17,926 nt of DNA from Bordetella parapertussis (GCA_945907335.1 CAMDSU010000016.1:1-17926), one strand, 5' to 3'; positions 8,175-15,647 are shown, numbered from the stretch's first letter. Notes: generated by a model not told the origin, from the sequence alone. Translations and numbers: made by a program.

Positions 8175-9438
8175 AGCCAGTTACTGCGTGCTGTTGAGAG
8201 AGTTGATGTTTCGCAAGCGACTCCACCCATTCCAATTGGCGCGGCAAACATACTGTTTGCAAGTCATAGTGCGTGATGGCATGTTGTCTGGCCAATCCGC
8301 CCATGCGTGCTCTTTCATCGGGTTGGTCCAGCAATGTGTGTATGGCTTGCGCCCAAGCTTGGGAATCGAAAAAAGGTACCAACCGACCGGTTTGGCCCTC
8401 GATGATGACCTCACGCACCGGCGCTGTGTCGCTGGCCAAAATGGCGCATCCGCTGCTCATGGCTTCGATCAAACTCCAACTCAAAACAAACGGGTAAGTC
8501 AAATACACATGGACACGGCTGATTTGCAGCATGGTCAGAAATTGCGGATAACTTAATCTGCCTAAAAAATGCACCCGCTGCCAATCAGCGTCTGAGATTT
8601 GTCCTCTGACCTCGTTGATGAACACCTGTTTCCAAGAATCCGGGCCGGGTGGCTTGGCGCCATAACTCACACCATCTGCCCCGACGAGCAAGACCTGTGC
8701 ATGGGGCCGCAATCGCAGCAATGCTGGCAAGGCACGCATGAACACATGGTAGCCACGGTAGGGCTCCAAATTGCGACTGACAAAAGTCACCAGTTCATCA
8801 TTTGCGGACCATGACTTACCGTCGGCCAAGCGCAAGCGTGCATGCGGGTCTGGCCGAATCTGCTGGGTGTCGATACCATCGTGCACCACGGTGATTTTTT
8901 GGCGCATATGCGGCGCATAGGTAGCAGCTTGCCAATGGGTGGGAGAAATGGCCGCGTCTGCAAAGCTGTCTTGAATCAGATTGACTGTATTTTTCATCAG
9001 CAAGCGGCTGTCCACGCTCAATTCCGGTTGAGAGAACTCGGGGTCAAAGTGCACGTCTTGTCCATGCGCTTGGTAGAACATTTCGTAAAACAATCCCAAG
9101 CGGGTGTCAGGCCACACATGCTTGATGAACAAGCTTTCGCCCCATGAGGGATGGGCAATCACCACCTGCGGAACAAACCCTTTTTCTTTGGCTGCCATGC
9201 CCCAACGCAACACCGCCTCAGCGCGAATGGTTTTCGCTTCCATATCCACCAGCCAAGGATGAATACCAGGTGCACTGCCACGTTTAGGAAAGTAGGTGTG
9301 CACATTCACGCCCTGCCACTGAAAGCTGGGGCTTTTCGCCATCACTAGCGCATGAACCTCATGTCCTTGGTGGGCAAGTGCGGGGGCCAGGTGCTTGAAC
9401 TGGCCAGGAAAATTTTGGTGGAGAAAAAGTATCTTCAA
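8167..9438 (-). CDS. Glycosyltransferase, GT4-type (GT-B fold)
   Basis: This 423-residue protein has the two-domain GT-B layout. It starts MKILFLHQNFPGQF, a glycine-containing first strand and loop, with a conserved N-terminal stretch YEMFYQAHGQDVHFDPEF that resembles the family-4 subgroup. The C-terminal domain has the donor-binding segment SWSLIEAM (320-327) followed by a SDTAPVREVI block (E343), and lacks the first glutamate of the usual EX7E motif. The family transfers sugars from nucleotide donors, commonly for capsule, exopolysaccharide or lipopolysaccharide; the substrate cannot be assigned. There is no signal peptide. The start overlaps the stop of the cytochrome b561 gene by four bases (9435-9438), so it is the last gene of the beta-propeller, b561 and glycosyltransferase operon. 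A glycosyltransferase in a redox operon is unexpected. Its 3' end overlaps the fusion gene by eight bases. Confidence 0.88.
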   Translation of the reverse strand: MKILFLHQNFPGQFKHLAPALAHQGHEVHALVMAKSPSFQWQGVNVHTYFPKRGSAPGIHPWLVDMEAKTIRAEAVLRWGMAAKEKGFVPQVVIAHPSWGESLFIKHVWPDTRLGLFYEMFYQAHGQDVHFDPEFSQPELSVDSRLLMKNTVNLIQDSFADAAISPTHWQAATYAPHMRQKITVVHDGIDTQQIRPDPHARLRLADGKSWSANDELVTFVSRNLEPYRGYHVFMRALPALLRLRPHAQVLLVGADGVSYGAKPPGPDSWKQVFINEVRGQISDADWQRVHFLGRLSYPQFLTMLQISRVHVYLTYPFVLSWSLIEAMSSGCAILASDTAPVREVIIEGQTGRLVPFFDSQAWAQAIHTLLDQPDERARMGGLARQHAITHYDLQTVCLPRQLEWVESLAKHQLSQQHAVTGSK

Positions 9439-10043
9439 TTGCTATCGGCACGACCCCAAGCCATGCGCCGCAACAAACCATCACGCTTGACCCATCCGTG
9501 CCAAAGCGCAGCCAAAAAATGCAACAGCACCAAGGTCATGAAGATTGAAGCAAGCCATTCATGGGACTCTGACATCAAGGACTTCAACGCCGGGTCAGGT
9601 TCAAACAATTTTGGCAATTCGATGCCGAAAAATTTCACTGGATAAGCAGAGAAATTTGAACCGGCAAAACCGGTGATGGGCAATAAAAGCATGCATGCAT
9701 ACATGCTCCAATGGGTCAATGTGGAGGTTTTGTGCTGCCAAGAGGGGGCCGGGTTGACGGGTGCTGGCACAGAATGGGTGATACGCCAACCTAAACGCCA
9801 CAAAATGAATAAACCTAGACATATGCCAATAGATTTGTGCAAATTGAACCACTGCGCCCGTTCACCCACCGGTTCTTTGGGCAAATCGTCCATCCACAAA
9901 CCTAAGCCCAATTGGTATAGCAAACCCATGGCCAGCAACCAGTGCAATACCACCATCATGCGGTCATACTGCACAGGCTTGGCCTGAGAAAGTGGTACGT
10001 TTTGTGTTTGAAGATCTTCAGCCATGGTTACTTTCGTGATCAT
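9435..10043 (-). CDS. Cytochrome b561 family membrane protein
   Basis: This protein of 202 residues (196 if ATG 10025 is used) has four predicted membrane helices, at about 30-50, 68-86, 111-127 and 163-182. Four histidines sit at the normal haem-ligand positions of bacterial b561: H34 (LHW), H69 (LHKSIG), H161 (SHEW) and H175 (LLHFLAALWH). The family binds two b haems in the inner membrane and moves electrons between quinone and periplasmic or membrane partners. The start is ambiguous: ATG 10043 lies five bases after the beta-propeller stop, ATG 10025 is 18 bases further in, and neither has a clear ribosome site. The location between a PQQ-associated beta-propeller protein and the quinoprotein region suggests a role in returning or draining electrons from the periplasmic oxidations, which is an inference. 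Confidence 0.9.
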   Translation of the reverse strand: MITKVTMAEDLQTQNVPLSQAKPVQYDRMMVVLHWLLAMGLLYQLGLGLWMDDLPKEPVGERAQWFNLHKSIGICLGLFILWRLGWRITHSVPAPVNPAPSWQHKTSTLTHWSMYACMLLLPITGFAGSNFSAYPVKFFGIELPKLFEPDPALKSLMSESHEWLASIFMTLVLLHFLAALWHGWVKRDGLLRRMAWGRADSN

Positions 10044-10048
10044 CTGCT

Positions 10049-10999
10049 TTAGTGTGCCACGACTCCCCAGGGCAATTTGCCGACGGGTATTTCAGAGACC
10101 ATTTTGCGAGTAGCCACATCAATGACACTGATGGAGCCACTGCGACCAGAGGCCACATACAGTTTGCTGCCATCTTGGCTGAAGCTCATGTTCCAAGGGC
10201 GTTGTCCAATCGGAATGTTTTCGATCAATTCAAAACTTTTCGCATCCACCATCGACACGTTGGCATCGCCGCCATTGCTGGCAAAGACATACGCACCATC
10301 TGGCGAAACGATGACACCGGCTGTGCGTTTACCCACCGCTTGTTTGCCAACCACTTCGCGCTTGGCAACATCGATGGCCACCAGCATGCTGCCACTTTCG
10401 ACCGCTACAAATGCACGCTTGCTGTCTGGCGTGAATGCGATGCCACGGGGCCGTTCGCCCACTTTGATGGAGCCGATTTGGCGACGCTTGCGTATGTCAA
10501 TCAAATCGACTTGGTCAGCTTCTTCGGCGGACACCAGCATGTATTTACCGTCTGGACTGAAGACACCATGCTCGGGGTTTTTGCCACTCACCGGAATAGA
10601 AAATTTGAGCTTCATGGATTTCACTTCAATGAAACTGATGCTGTTGCTTCCCTCGTTTGCCACGCCCAGCCATTTGCCATCCGGCGAGCAATACACCGCT
10701 TCTGGTGACTCGCCCAATTGAACCCGTTGTTCAATATCGCCTTTGACCAGGTCAATCATCCACAGTTGTGCAGAATTTTGTTCGGTCACAAACAATTTTT
10801 GACTGCCCTTGCACAAGGTCAAGCCGCGGGGCTTACCCCCGGTGTCAATGGTTGAGACCACCGTATCAGTCACTGTGTCGATGATTGACACGGAACCGCT
10901 GCCCTCGTTGGTGGCATATGCACGCGACTGCGCCCAAGTGGTAGAAACTGAAGCACTGAATAACAGGGACACAACGATTGAGAAATGTAACTTTTTCAT
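10049..10999 (-). CDS. Secreted YVTN beta-propeller protein, PQQ-associated type
   Basis: This 316-residue protein has a signal peptide (about 1-24, ending TWA before Q) and then about seven repeats of the YVTN/NHL-like kind, each with a core such as SPDGK followed by a V.D-type strand (for example SVSIIDTVTDTVV, SISVIDVATRKMV). It ends VGKLPWGVV, like the family annotated as PQQ-dependent catabolism-associated beta-propeller proteins, found with quinoprotein alcohol dehydrogenases. The biochemical role of that family is not established; it may be a scaffold or a chaperone in the periplasm. ATG 10999 is preferred to the GTG just upstream (11002); AAAGGA lies at normal distance before both. 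It is the first gene of a leftward operon with cytochrome b561 and a glycosyltransferase, and is divergent from the ExbB-like module. Confidence 0.87.
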   Translation of the reverse strand: MKKLHFSIVVSLLFSASVSTTWAQSRAYATNEGSGSVSIIDTVTDTVVSTIDTGGKPRGLTLCKGSQKLFVTEQNSAQLWMIDLVKGDIEQRVQLGESPEAVYCSPDGKWLGVANEGSNSISFIEVKSMKLKFSIPVSGKNPEHGVFSPDGKYMLVSAEEADQVDLIDIRKRRQIGSIKVGERPRGIAFTPDSKRAFVAVESGSMLVAIDVAKREVVGKQAVGKRTAGVIVSPDGAYVFASNGGDANVSMVDAKSFELIENIPIGQRPWNMSFSQDGSKLYVASGRSGSISVIDVATRKMVSEIPVGKLPWGVVAH

Positions 11000-11002
11000 C
11001 AC

Positions 11003-11162
11003 GAAATTTCCTTTAATGAAAGACCTTTGGCAAGTTATTGCATCTTAGAGCAGGTCATCAACCCTGATAGGTTCAAGGAATCGGGACTTTGTCCCACTCG
11101 GTTATTATCAGCCCGCACTTTTGCCGCCGCCTTCGAGTTAAGAGTTCTAGCGGCTATTTCCC
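11003..11162. promoter_or_regulatory. Divergent intergenic region between the beta-propeller operon and the ExbB-like module
   Basis: These 160 bases lie between the outward-facing starts of two operons, so they should contain promoters for both. A perfect five-base inverted repeat with a three-base loop, GGGAC-TTT-GTCCC, lies at 11083-11095, and an imperfect AACC/GGTT pair lies around 11060-11073. No consensus -35/-10 pair with correct spacing was found on either strand. AAAGGA serves as ribosome site for the leftward gene. A shared regulator for both operons is plausible from the layout but not shown. Confidence 0.4.
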
Positions 11163-11867
11163 ATGACTAGCAATAGGTGGATGCTTTTGAAATCTTTTTT
11201 TTCTCGGCTCAAGGCCCAAAACCCACATTGGGAGGTTGAGCCGTTATGGTTTGAATGGCTGATACTGGTAGGCCTGTTCATTTTTTCCACTTGGTTGCTT
11301 GGCGTCAAAGGGGTCTGGCATTTATTGATCAGCTCAGACCCCACCGGCATCACCTTGGTCATCATCGTGATATTCGCCGTGGCCACGCTGTGGTGCGGCA
11401 TGCGCTCCAAAGAACTGGCTCACCAAAGAGATTTGCTAGAACGTGCGGCTTCCCAAGGTTCACGCGGTTTATTGCAAGCGCAAGGATGGGCGGCTGAATA
11501 CTGGTCGGCTTTGGCAGCCAACCCGCAAGACAGTGGCGCGCCATTGGACCTGCTGATGGAGAAAACCCATGGCCCGCACTCCACCGCATGGTGGGTCAAC
11601 GGGGTGCAACTCAAGCTGGGATTGCTGGGCAAGGTGATTGGCTTTTCAGTGCTTGCCATGCAAATCGGTCAAATTCAAAACTTCGACCCGACGCAAGCCC
11701 AAGATTTATTGCGCAACCTGACCTCTGGCTTGGGCGTGGCATTACTCACCACCATGGTCGGCTTGGTGGGCAATATCTTGCTGGGTTTGCAGCTGACCCG
11801 CATGGACCGCTTTGCCGATCAATTGCTGGCGCAAGCGCAACGACACGGACTGATCATCGGTCGCTGA
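11163..11867 (+). CDS. MotA/TolQ/ExbB-family proton-channel protein
   Basis: This 234-residue inner-membrane protein belongs to the ExbB/TolQ/MotA family, which forms pentamers that let protons through and drives work in the envelope. Membrane helices are predicted at about 29-47, 61-79, 148-169 and 187-210. The last two carry the family hallmark: a GLLGKVIGF turn (153-161) and GLGVALLTTMVGLVGN (189-204) with the conserved threonines of the channel. A cytoplasmic stretch of about 68 residues separates helices 2 and 3. The four-helix layout with a long N-terminus is not identical to the three-helix ExbB, so this is a divergent branch. The start is uncertain: ATG 11163 lacks a clear ribosome site and ATG 11181 has AGGTGG directly against it. 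The ExbD-like partner begins 15 bases downstream. Confidence 0.85.
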   Translation: MTSNRWMLLKSFFSRLKAQNPHWEVEPLWFEWLILVGLFIFSTWLLGVKGVWHLLISSDPTGITLVIIVIFAVATLWCGMRSKELAHQRDLLERAASQGSRGLLQAQGWAAEYWSALAANPQDSGAPLDLLMEKTHGPHSTAWWVNGVQLKLGLLGKVIGFSVLAMQIGQIQNFDPTQAQDLLRNLTSGLGVALLTTMVGLVGNILLGLQLTRMDRFADQLLAQAQRHGLIIGR

Positions 11868-11882
11868 AGCGATCGGCACAGC

Positions 11883-12512
11883 ATGCGTAAAAATCGCTTC
11901 TCCCGTGAACCCGAGGTCGATCCTTTCTACGACATGTTGTTCAACATGTTGATCGCCTTTGTGTTTTGTTTCATCATTGCTTTGCTGGCCATGAACCCCA
12001 AGGCCACCAAAACCGGAGACATTCCCGCCAAAGCGGAGTTCATCATCACGCTGTCTTGGCCAGACATGGACCCGAACGATTTGGATTTATGGGTGCAAGG
12101 CCCGTCTGGCGAAAGTGCTTGGTTTCGTAACCGCGAGGTCGACCTGATGTACCTAGACCGCGATGACCGAGGCAACTCCAACAACACCATCACGGTCAAT
12201 GGCCGCAAAGTTATCAATCCCTTGCGCCAAGAAGTGGTCACGATTCGCAGCATCGTGCCCGGCGAGTATGTGGCCAACGCCCATTACTACGAGACCAAAG
12301 ACATTGACAGCAACGACCCGCGTGCAGGTCAGCCTGTCGAGGTCAGCATTTCCATCATCAAGGTCAACCCCAAAGCAGAAGTCGTTTTTTACGGCCAAGC
12401 CACCTTGGAAGGCCGTGGCAAAGAAGCGACTTTGGCGCGATTTACTGTTACCCCCGACGGTGGCGTTGACAATGTCAACACCATCCCCAAAACTTTAGTG
12501 AAATCTTTTTAA
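11883..12512 (+). CDS. ExbD/TolR-like membrane protein with YfaP/DUF2135-like periplasmic domain
   Basis: This 209-residue protein has one membrane helix (about 19-37) just after a short cytoplasmic end. The segment DPFYDMLFNML (13-23) lines up with the ExbD/TolR motif PFIDVMLVLL, placing D17 at the position of the protonatable aspartate that is essential in ExbD. After the helix, the periplasmic part does not look like the normal ExbD domain. Residues 52-80 have strand-SWPDMDPNDLDLWVQGPSG, resembling the DUF2135/YfaP beta-sandwich signature (W-x-D-x-DLDLxVxxPxG), with EVVTIRSIVPGEYVANAHYY further on. So this appears to be an ExbD-type motor stub joined to a beta-rich ligand- or surface-binding domain. 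It follows the ExbB-like gene closely, and the next gene starts one base after its stop. The function is not known. Confidence 0.75.
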   Translation: MRKNRFSREPEVDPFYDMLFNMLIAFVFCFIIALLAMNPKATKTGDIPAKAEFIITLSWPDMDPNDLDLWVQGPSGESAWFRNREVDLMYLDRDDRGNSNNTITVNGRKVINPLRQEVVTIRSIVPGEYVANAHYYETKDIDSNDPRAGQPVEVSISIIKVNPKAEVVFYGQATLEGRGKEATLARFTVTPDGGVDNVNTIPKTLVKSF

Positions 12513-12513
12513 C

Positions 12514-13011
12514 ATGACGCTGACCCTCATCATTGTCTTTGCCCTCATTGCCTTGCTGCTTGCACTGGCCCTGGTTTTTTCGCGGTGGCCACGCTGGCTC
12601 AAAGGACTGTTGGCTATTGCGGTCAGTGGTTTTTACTTTTATGGATTTTCAGCCGTACACAGCTTGCTGGGCATACCAAGCACTGACGCATTGCCAGAGC
12701 GGTTTGTTGTCCTCGCGGCCTTGATAGATGAACCTCGCGCCAAATTTCCCGGTGCCTTGTACATGTGGGTAACGCCCATTGAAGAAGGCAAAGGGTTTTT
12801 GCAGCCACGAGCCTACCGTTTGCCCTATACACGGACATTGCACGAGCAAATTTCCGATGGCATGCGCAAAGGCCGTGAGGGCGTTCCGCAGATGGGCACT
12901 GCCGAAGTCAAACCAGGCAATGGCAAAGGTGTCAGTTGGCTCAACCCAGGCAGTGACGAACAAGAAGTCAAGATCATGGATTTGCCCACACCACAGGTGC
13001 CTGAGAAATGA
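12514..13011 (+). CDS. Uncharacterised two-helix membrane protein of the ExbB/ExbD-like module
   Basis: I do not recognise this 165-residue protein. It has two hydrophobic helices at about 2-22 and 29-47, separated by a basic turn (RWPRWLK), so the bulk (about 48-165) should be on the periplasmic side. That part is moderately charged, with LPYTRTLHEQISDGM near 103-117 and a Pro/Gly-rich tail. No catalytic motif, no metal motif and no cysteine pair was seen. It begins one base after the stop of the ExbD-like gene and its own stop overlaps the lipoprotein start by four bases (13008-13011), so it is firmly part of the same operon and probably part of the same complex. Confidence 0.8.
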   Translation: MTLTLIIVFALIALLLALALVFSRWPRWLKGLLAIAVSGFYFYGFSAVHSLLGIPSTDALPERFVVLAALIDEPRAKFPGALYMWVTPIEEGKGFLQPRAYRLPYTRTLHEQISDGMRKGREGVPQMGTAEVKPGNGKGVSWLNPGSDEQEVKIMDLPTPQVPEK

Positions 13012-13730
13012 AGCTGCGAATTTCTCTCCTAGGCGCTTTCGCCTTGGTCAGCTTGACAGCTTGTGACCAACCTGCCAATGACAACCCGCTGTTTCCCTTG
13101 GCCGCTGGCAAACAATGGACCTATCAAATCGAAACGGTGTACGACGCGCCAGACGCCAAATCCACCACCCACACATTGGAAATTCGCAACCTTGGCAGTG
13201 CCCAATTAAGCGACGGCAGCCAAGCGTGGGTCAGACGCAGTAATAACGGCCACGAGTACTGGCTGGTCACCGACAACATAGGCATCAACCGTGTGGCATT
13301 GAAGTCTCCCAGCAAAGAGCAAGCGGTGATGGACATCGAGCCGCGCACCGTTCTACCTGCTGGCCTGGTACTGGGCAGCACCTGGACGACCACCACTGTC
13401 CCCTATTTCTTGCGCAGAAGAAATGAAAAACCTGCGGAGTTTCGCTATCTGAACAAATACAAAGACCTGCCTATGGTGTTCAAAGTGGTCGACATGGACA
13501 CTGCATTGCAAACACCGGCCGGAAAGTTTGACCACTGCGTGCGTGTGGATGGCACCATGGAAATGATGTTGTGGAACGATGAAGCTTTCGCCTACAAACC
13601 CACACCTATCTTGTCCCGTGAATGGTATTGCCCTGGTGTGGGTTTGGCCCAGGTTGAGCGTGACGAACCCACCACTGCAAAACTGTTTCAAGGTGGAACC
13701 ATGCGCATGAGATTATTGTCATACCGTTGA
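13008..13730 (+). CDS. Lipoprotein, last gene of the ExbB/ExbD-like module
   Basis: This 240-residue protein has a lipoprotein signal with lipobox LTAC (residues 16-19), so C19 would be the lipidated first residue. The next residue is Asp, D20, the classic +2 signal that keeps lipoproteins in the inner membrane in Escherichia coli, which fits a partner of an inner-membrane motor. The mature part is beta-rich, with LFPLAAGKQWTYQIE near 28-42, a pattern common in secreted beta-barrel or sandwich domains, and two cysteines (about 182 and 208) that could form a disulfide. The function is unknown. The start is set by the ATGA overlap with the previous gene. No strong terminator follows; only a small hairpin at 13775-13792 without a T run. 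Confidence 0.82.
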   Translation: MKLRISLLGAFALVSLTACDQPANDNPLFPLAAGKQWTYQIETVYDAPDAKSTTHTLEIRNLGSAQLSDGSQAWVRRSNNGHEYWLVTDNIGINRVALKSPSKEQAVMDIEPRTVLPAGLVLGSTWTTTTVPYFLRRRNEKPAEFRYLNKYKDLPMVFKVVDMDTALQTPAGKFDHCVRVDGTMEMMLWNDEAFAYKPTPILSREWYCPGVGLAQVERDEPTTAKLFQGGTMRMRLLSYR

Positions 13731-13774
13731 CAACAAAGCGGTTGTCTGTCAGCCCCCATTCAGCTCGTTTAAGC

Positions 13775-13792
13775 AGGCTTTAAGAAAAGCCT
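13775..13792 (+). repeat. Seven-base-pair hairpin between lipoprotein gene and PQQ dehydrogenase gene
   Basis: AGGCTTT (13775-13781) and AAAGCCT (13786-13792) form a perfect inverted repeat around a four-base loop AAGA. There is no T run after it on the plus strand, so it is not a typical intrinsic terminator. It could be an attenuating or stabilising hairpin at the end of the upstream operon or a dyad binding site for a regulator. Confidence 0.45.
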
Positions 13793-13859
13793 TGGGTCAT
13801 GACAAATTAGCTTATAGAGCTGTCTCTTTTTGAGAAATTCACAAATAACAATAACCCGA

Positions 13860-13900
13860 CTAGGGTTTGTTCTAGGAACGGTCTTATACAAGTCTAGGAA
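13860..13900. promoter_or_regulatory. Three CTAGG repeats upstream of the PQQ dehydrogenase gene (candidate regulator sites)
   Basis: CTAGG occurs at 13860-13864, 13872-13876 and 13894-13898. The last two are part of a longer direct repeat, TCTAGGAA (13871-13878 and 13893-13900), whose starts are 22 bases apart, about two helical turns. CTAG is a rare tetranucleotide in many proteobacterial genomes, so three in 40 bases of non-coding DNA is suggestive. The sites lie about 55-95 bases before the start codon, a reasonable place for an activator. No clear -35/-10 pair was found near them. Confidence 0.45.
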
Positions 13901-13953
13901 AATTGCTTGGGTCAGTTGTATTTCCCTTTGATAAACCCTGAAGGATTTTTTCT

Positions 13954-15633
13954 ATGAAACTTTTATTCAAATCGGTTGCCATGGCTGCCGCTTTGGGCGC
14001 CGCCTCACTGGCTAGCGCACAAAGTTGGCCGGTTTACGGCGGTGACGACGGTAATCAGCGTTACAGCAAAGCTGCTCAAATCACTCCCGCAAACGTCAAC
14101 AAGTTGAGCGTGAAATGGGCGTTGCAATTGGGCACCAACCGCTCACAAGAATCGACCCCTATTTTGGTGGGCGACACTCTGTATGTCACTTCTTCATTCG
14201 GACCGAAAAACGTTTTTGCTGTGAATGCAAGAACAGGTGATGTCCGCTGGAAATATTCTCCTGAAATGCCAAAAGGCGTTGACCAGTACGCATGCTGCGA
14301 CGTCAACAGCCGTGGTGTTTCTTACAACGATGGCAAGATTTTCTTTGGCCGCCTCGATGCACAAGTGACTGCACTTGACGCAAAGACAGGCAAAGAAATG
14401 TGGACAACAAAAATTGTTGACTACACACAAGGTTCAGTCATCACTTCACCTCCCACACTGGTCAAAAACCTGGTCATCACCGGATTCGGTGGCGGTGAGT
14501 ACGGCGTGCGTGGTGCCTTGGTTGCTTTGGACCAAGCCACTGGCAAGGAAGTCTGGCGCACTCATACCGTGCCAATGGGCAATGAAAAACATGCTGACAC
14601 TTGGAAGGGTGATACCGGCAAAACAGGCGGCGGCGCTGCTTGGTTCATCGGTTCTTACGACCCCAAGTTGAACCTCGTTTACTACGGCACCAGCAACCCA
14701 GGTCCCTGGACTGCGATTGTTCGTGGCAACGACTCATCTGACATCGGCAAGTTCACCAACCTGTACACCGCATCTGTGGTGGCTTTGAACCCCGACACAG
14801 GCAACATCGTTTGGCACTACCAGTTCACACCCCATGATGCATGGGACTATGACGGCGTGAACGAACTCGTTTTTGCTGACCTGCCTGTCGACGGTAAAAA
14901 AGTGCCTGTCGTGATGCAAGCTAACCGCAACGGTTTCTTCTACGTGTTGGACCGCGCCAATGGCAAATTGATTTCTGCCAAGCCTTTCATCAACGGCGTT
15001 AACTGGGCCACTGGCATTGACATGAAAACCGGCATGCCAATCGAAGCCGCAAACAACGAAAAGCGTCCTCGCTTGAAAAAATGGGCCCGCGACATTTGCC
15101 CCAACTTGGTTGGCGGTAAAAACTGGATGCCTATGTCTTACAACCCAAAAACAGGTCTGGTGTACATCCCCACCAACAATCTGTGTATGGACTTGGAAGG
15201 TGTTCAAGAAGAGTACAAACGCGGCCAGTTCTATTTGGGCGTGAACTTTGACTTGGACAAAGTCGGTCCCGGCGGCCACGGTGGTGGTTTGAAAGCATGG
15301 GATCCTGTGAAACAGAAAGAAGTCTGGTTCAACAAGGATGAACTGCCTTTCAACGGCGGCACCATGACCACCTCTACTGGCCTGGTCTTTGCAGGTGACA
15401 TCAAAGGTGTTTTCCGTGCCTTGGATGCCTCAACTGGCAAAGAACTGTGGAAATTCAACACTGGCTCTGGCATCACTGCTGCCCCCATGACTTACATCCT
15501 GGACGGCAAACAGTATTTGGCCGTGGTGTCAGGTCGCACACAGTCTATGCCTGCTTTCTTCGGCAAAATGGGTGAGCGCATGGTTGCTGCCAGCCCTGAA
15601 GGCGGCACACTGTTTGTGTTCGCTATCAACTGA
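13954..15633 (+). CDS. PQQ-dependent alcohol dehydrogenase with lanthanide-type metal site (XoxF/PedH-like)
   Basis: This 559-residue secreted quinoprotein oxidises alcohols (and often aldehydes) in the periplasm with pyrroloquinoline quinone as cofactor. A signal peptide covers about 1-22 (ending ASA before Q). Eight-bladed propeller repeats with W-docking patterns such as GKEMW, GKEVW and GKELW run along the chain. The active site is visible: adjacent disulfide C114-C115 (YACCDV), metal ligands E182 (GGGEYGVRG) and N248 (TSNPGPW), and catalytic D298 in HDAWDYDGVNE. The residue two after the catalytic Asp is D300; in lanthanide-dependent enzymes this extra Asp binds the rare-earth ion, whereas calcium enzymes have Ala here. 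No cytochrome domain is fused, so it is a type I enzyme needing a separate cytochrome. AAGGA at 13941-13945 supports the start. It is followed by a terminator, so it is likely transcribed alone and strongly. The substrate is not readable. Confidence 0.92.
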   Translation: MKLLFKSVAMAAALGAASLASAQSWPVYGGDDGNQRYSKAAQITPANVNKLSVKWALQLGTNRSQESTPILVGDTLYVTSSFGPKNVFAVNARTGDVRWKYSPEMPKGVDQYACCDVNSRGVSYNDGKIFFGRLDAQVTALDAKTGKEMWTTKIVDYTQGSVITSPPTLVKNLVITGFGGGEYGVRGALVALDQATGKEVWRTHTVPMGNEKHADTWKGDTGKTGGGAAWFIGSYDPKLNLVYYGTSNPGPWTAIVRGNDSSDIGKFTNLYTASVVALNPDTGNIVWHYQFTPHDAWDYDGVNELVFADLPVDGKKVPVVMQANRNGFFYVLDRANGKLISAKPFINGVNWATGIDMKTGMPIEAANNEKRPRLKKWARDICPNLVGGKNWMPMSYNPKTGLVYIPTNNLCMDLEGVQEEYKRGQFYLGVNFDLDKVGPGGHGGGLKAWDPVKQKEVWFNKDELPFNGGTMTTSTGLVFAGDIKGVFRALDASTGKELWKFNTGSGITAAPMTYILDGKQYLAVVSGRTQSMPAFFGKMGERMVAASPEGGTLFVFAIN

Positions 15634-15647
15634 TATTGATTCAGTCT

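Noticed and set aside
10052..10721. Two overlapping plus-strand open frames (218 and 214 codons) opposite the beta-propeller gene
   Set aside because: Both are shadows of the repeat-rich beta-propeller coding sequence; they lack ribosome sites and known domains, while the minus-strand frame has a signal peptide and clear repeats.
13731..13953. Riboswitch or small RNA in the leader of the PQQ dehydrogenase gene
   Set aside because: Only a short hairpin and direct repeats are visible; no known riboswitch core was recognised and no terminator-antiterminator pair precedes the gene.
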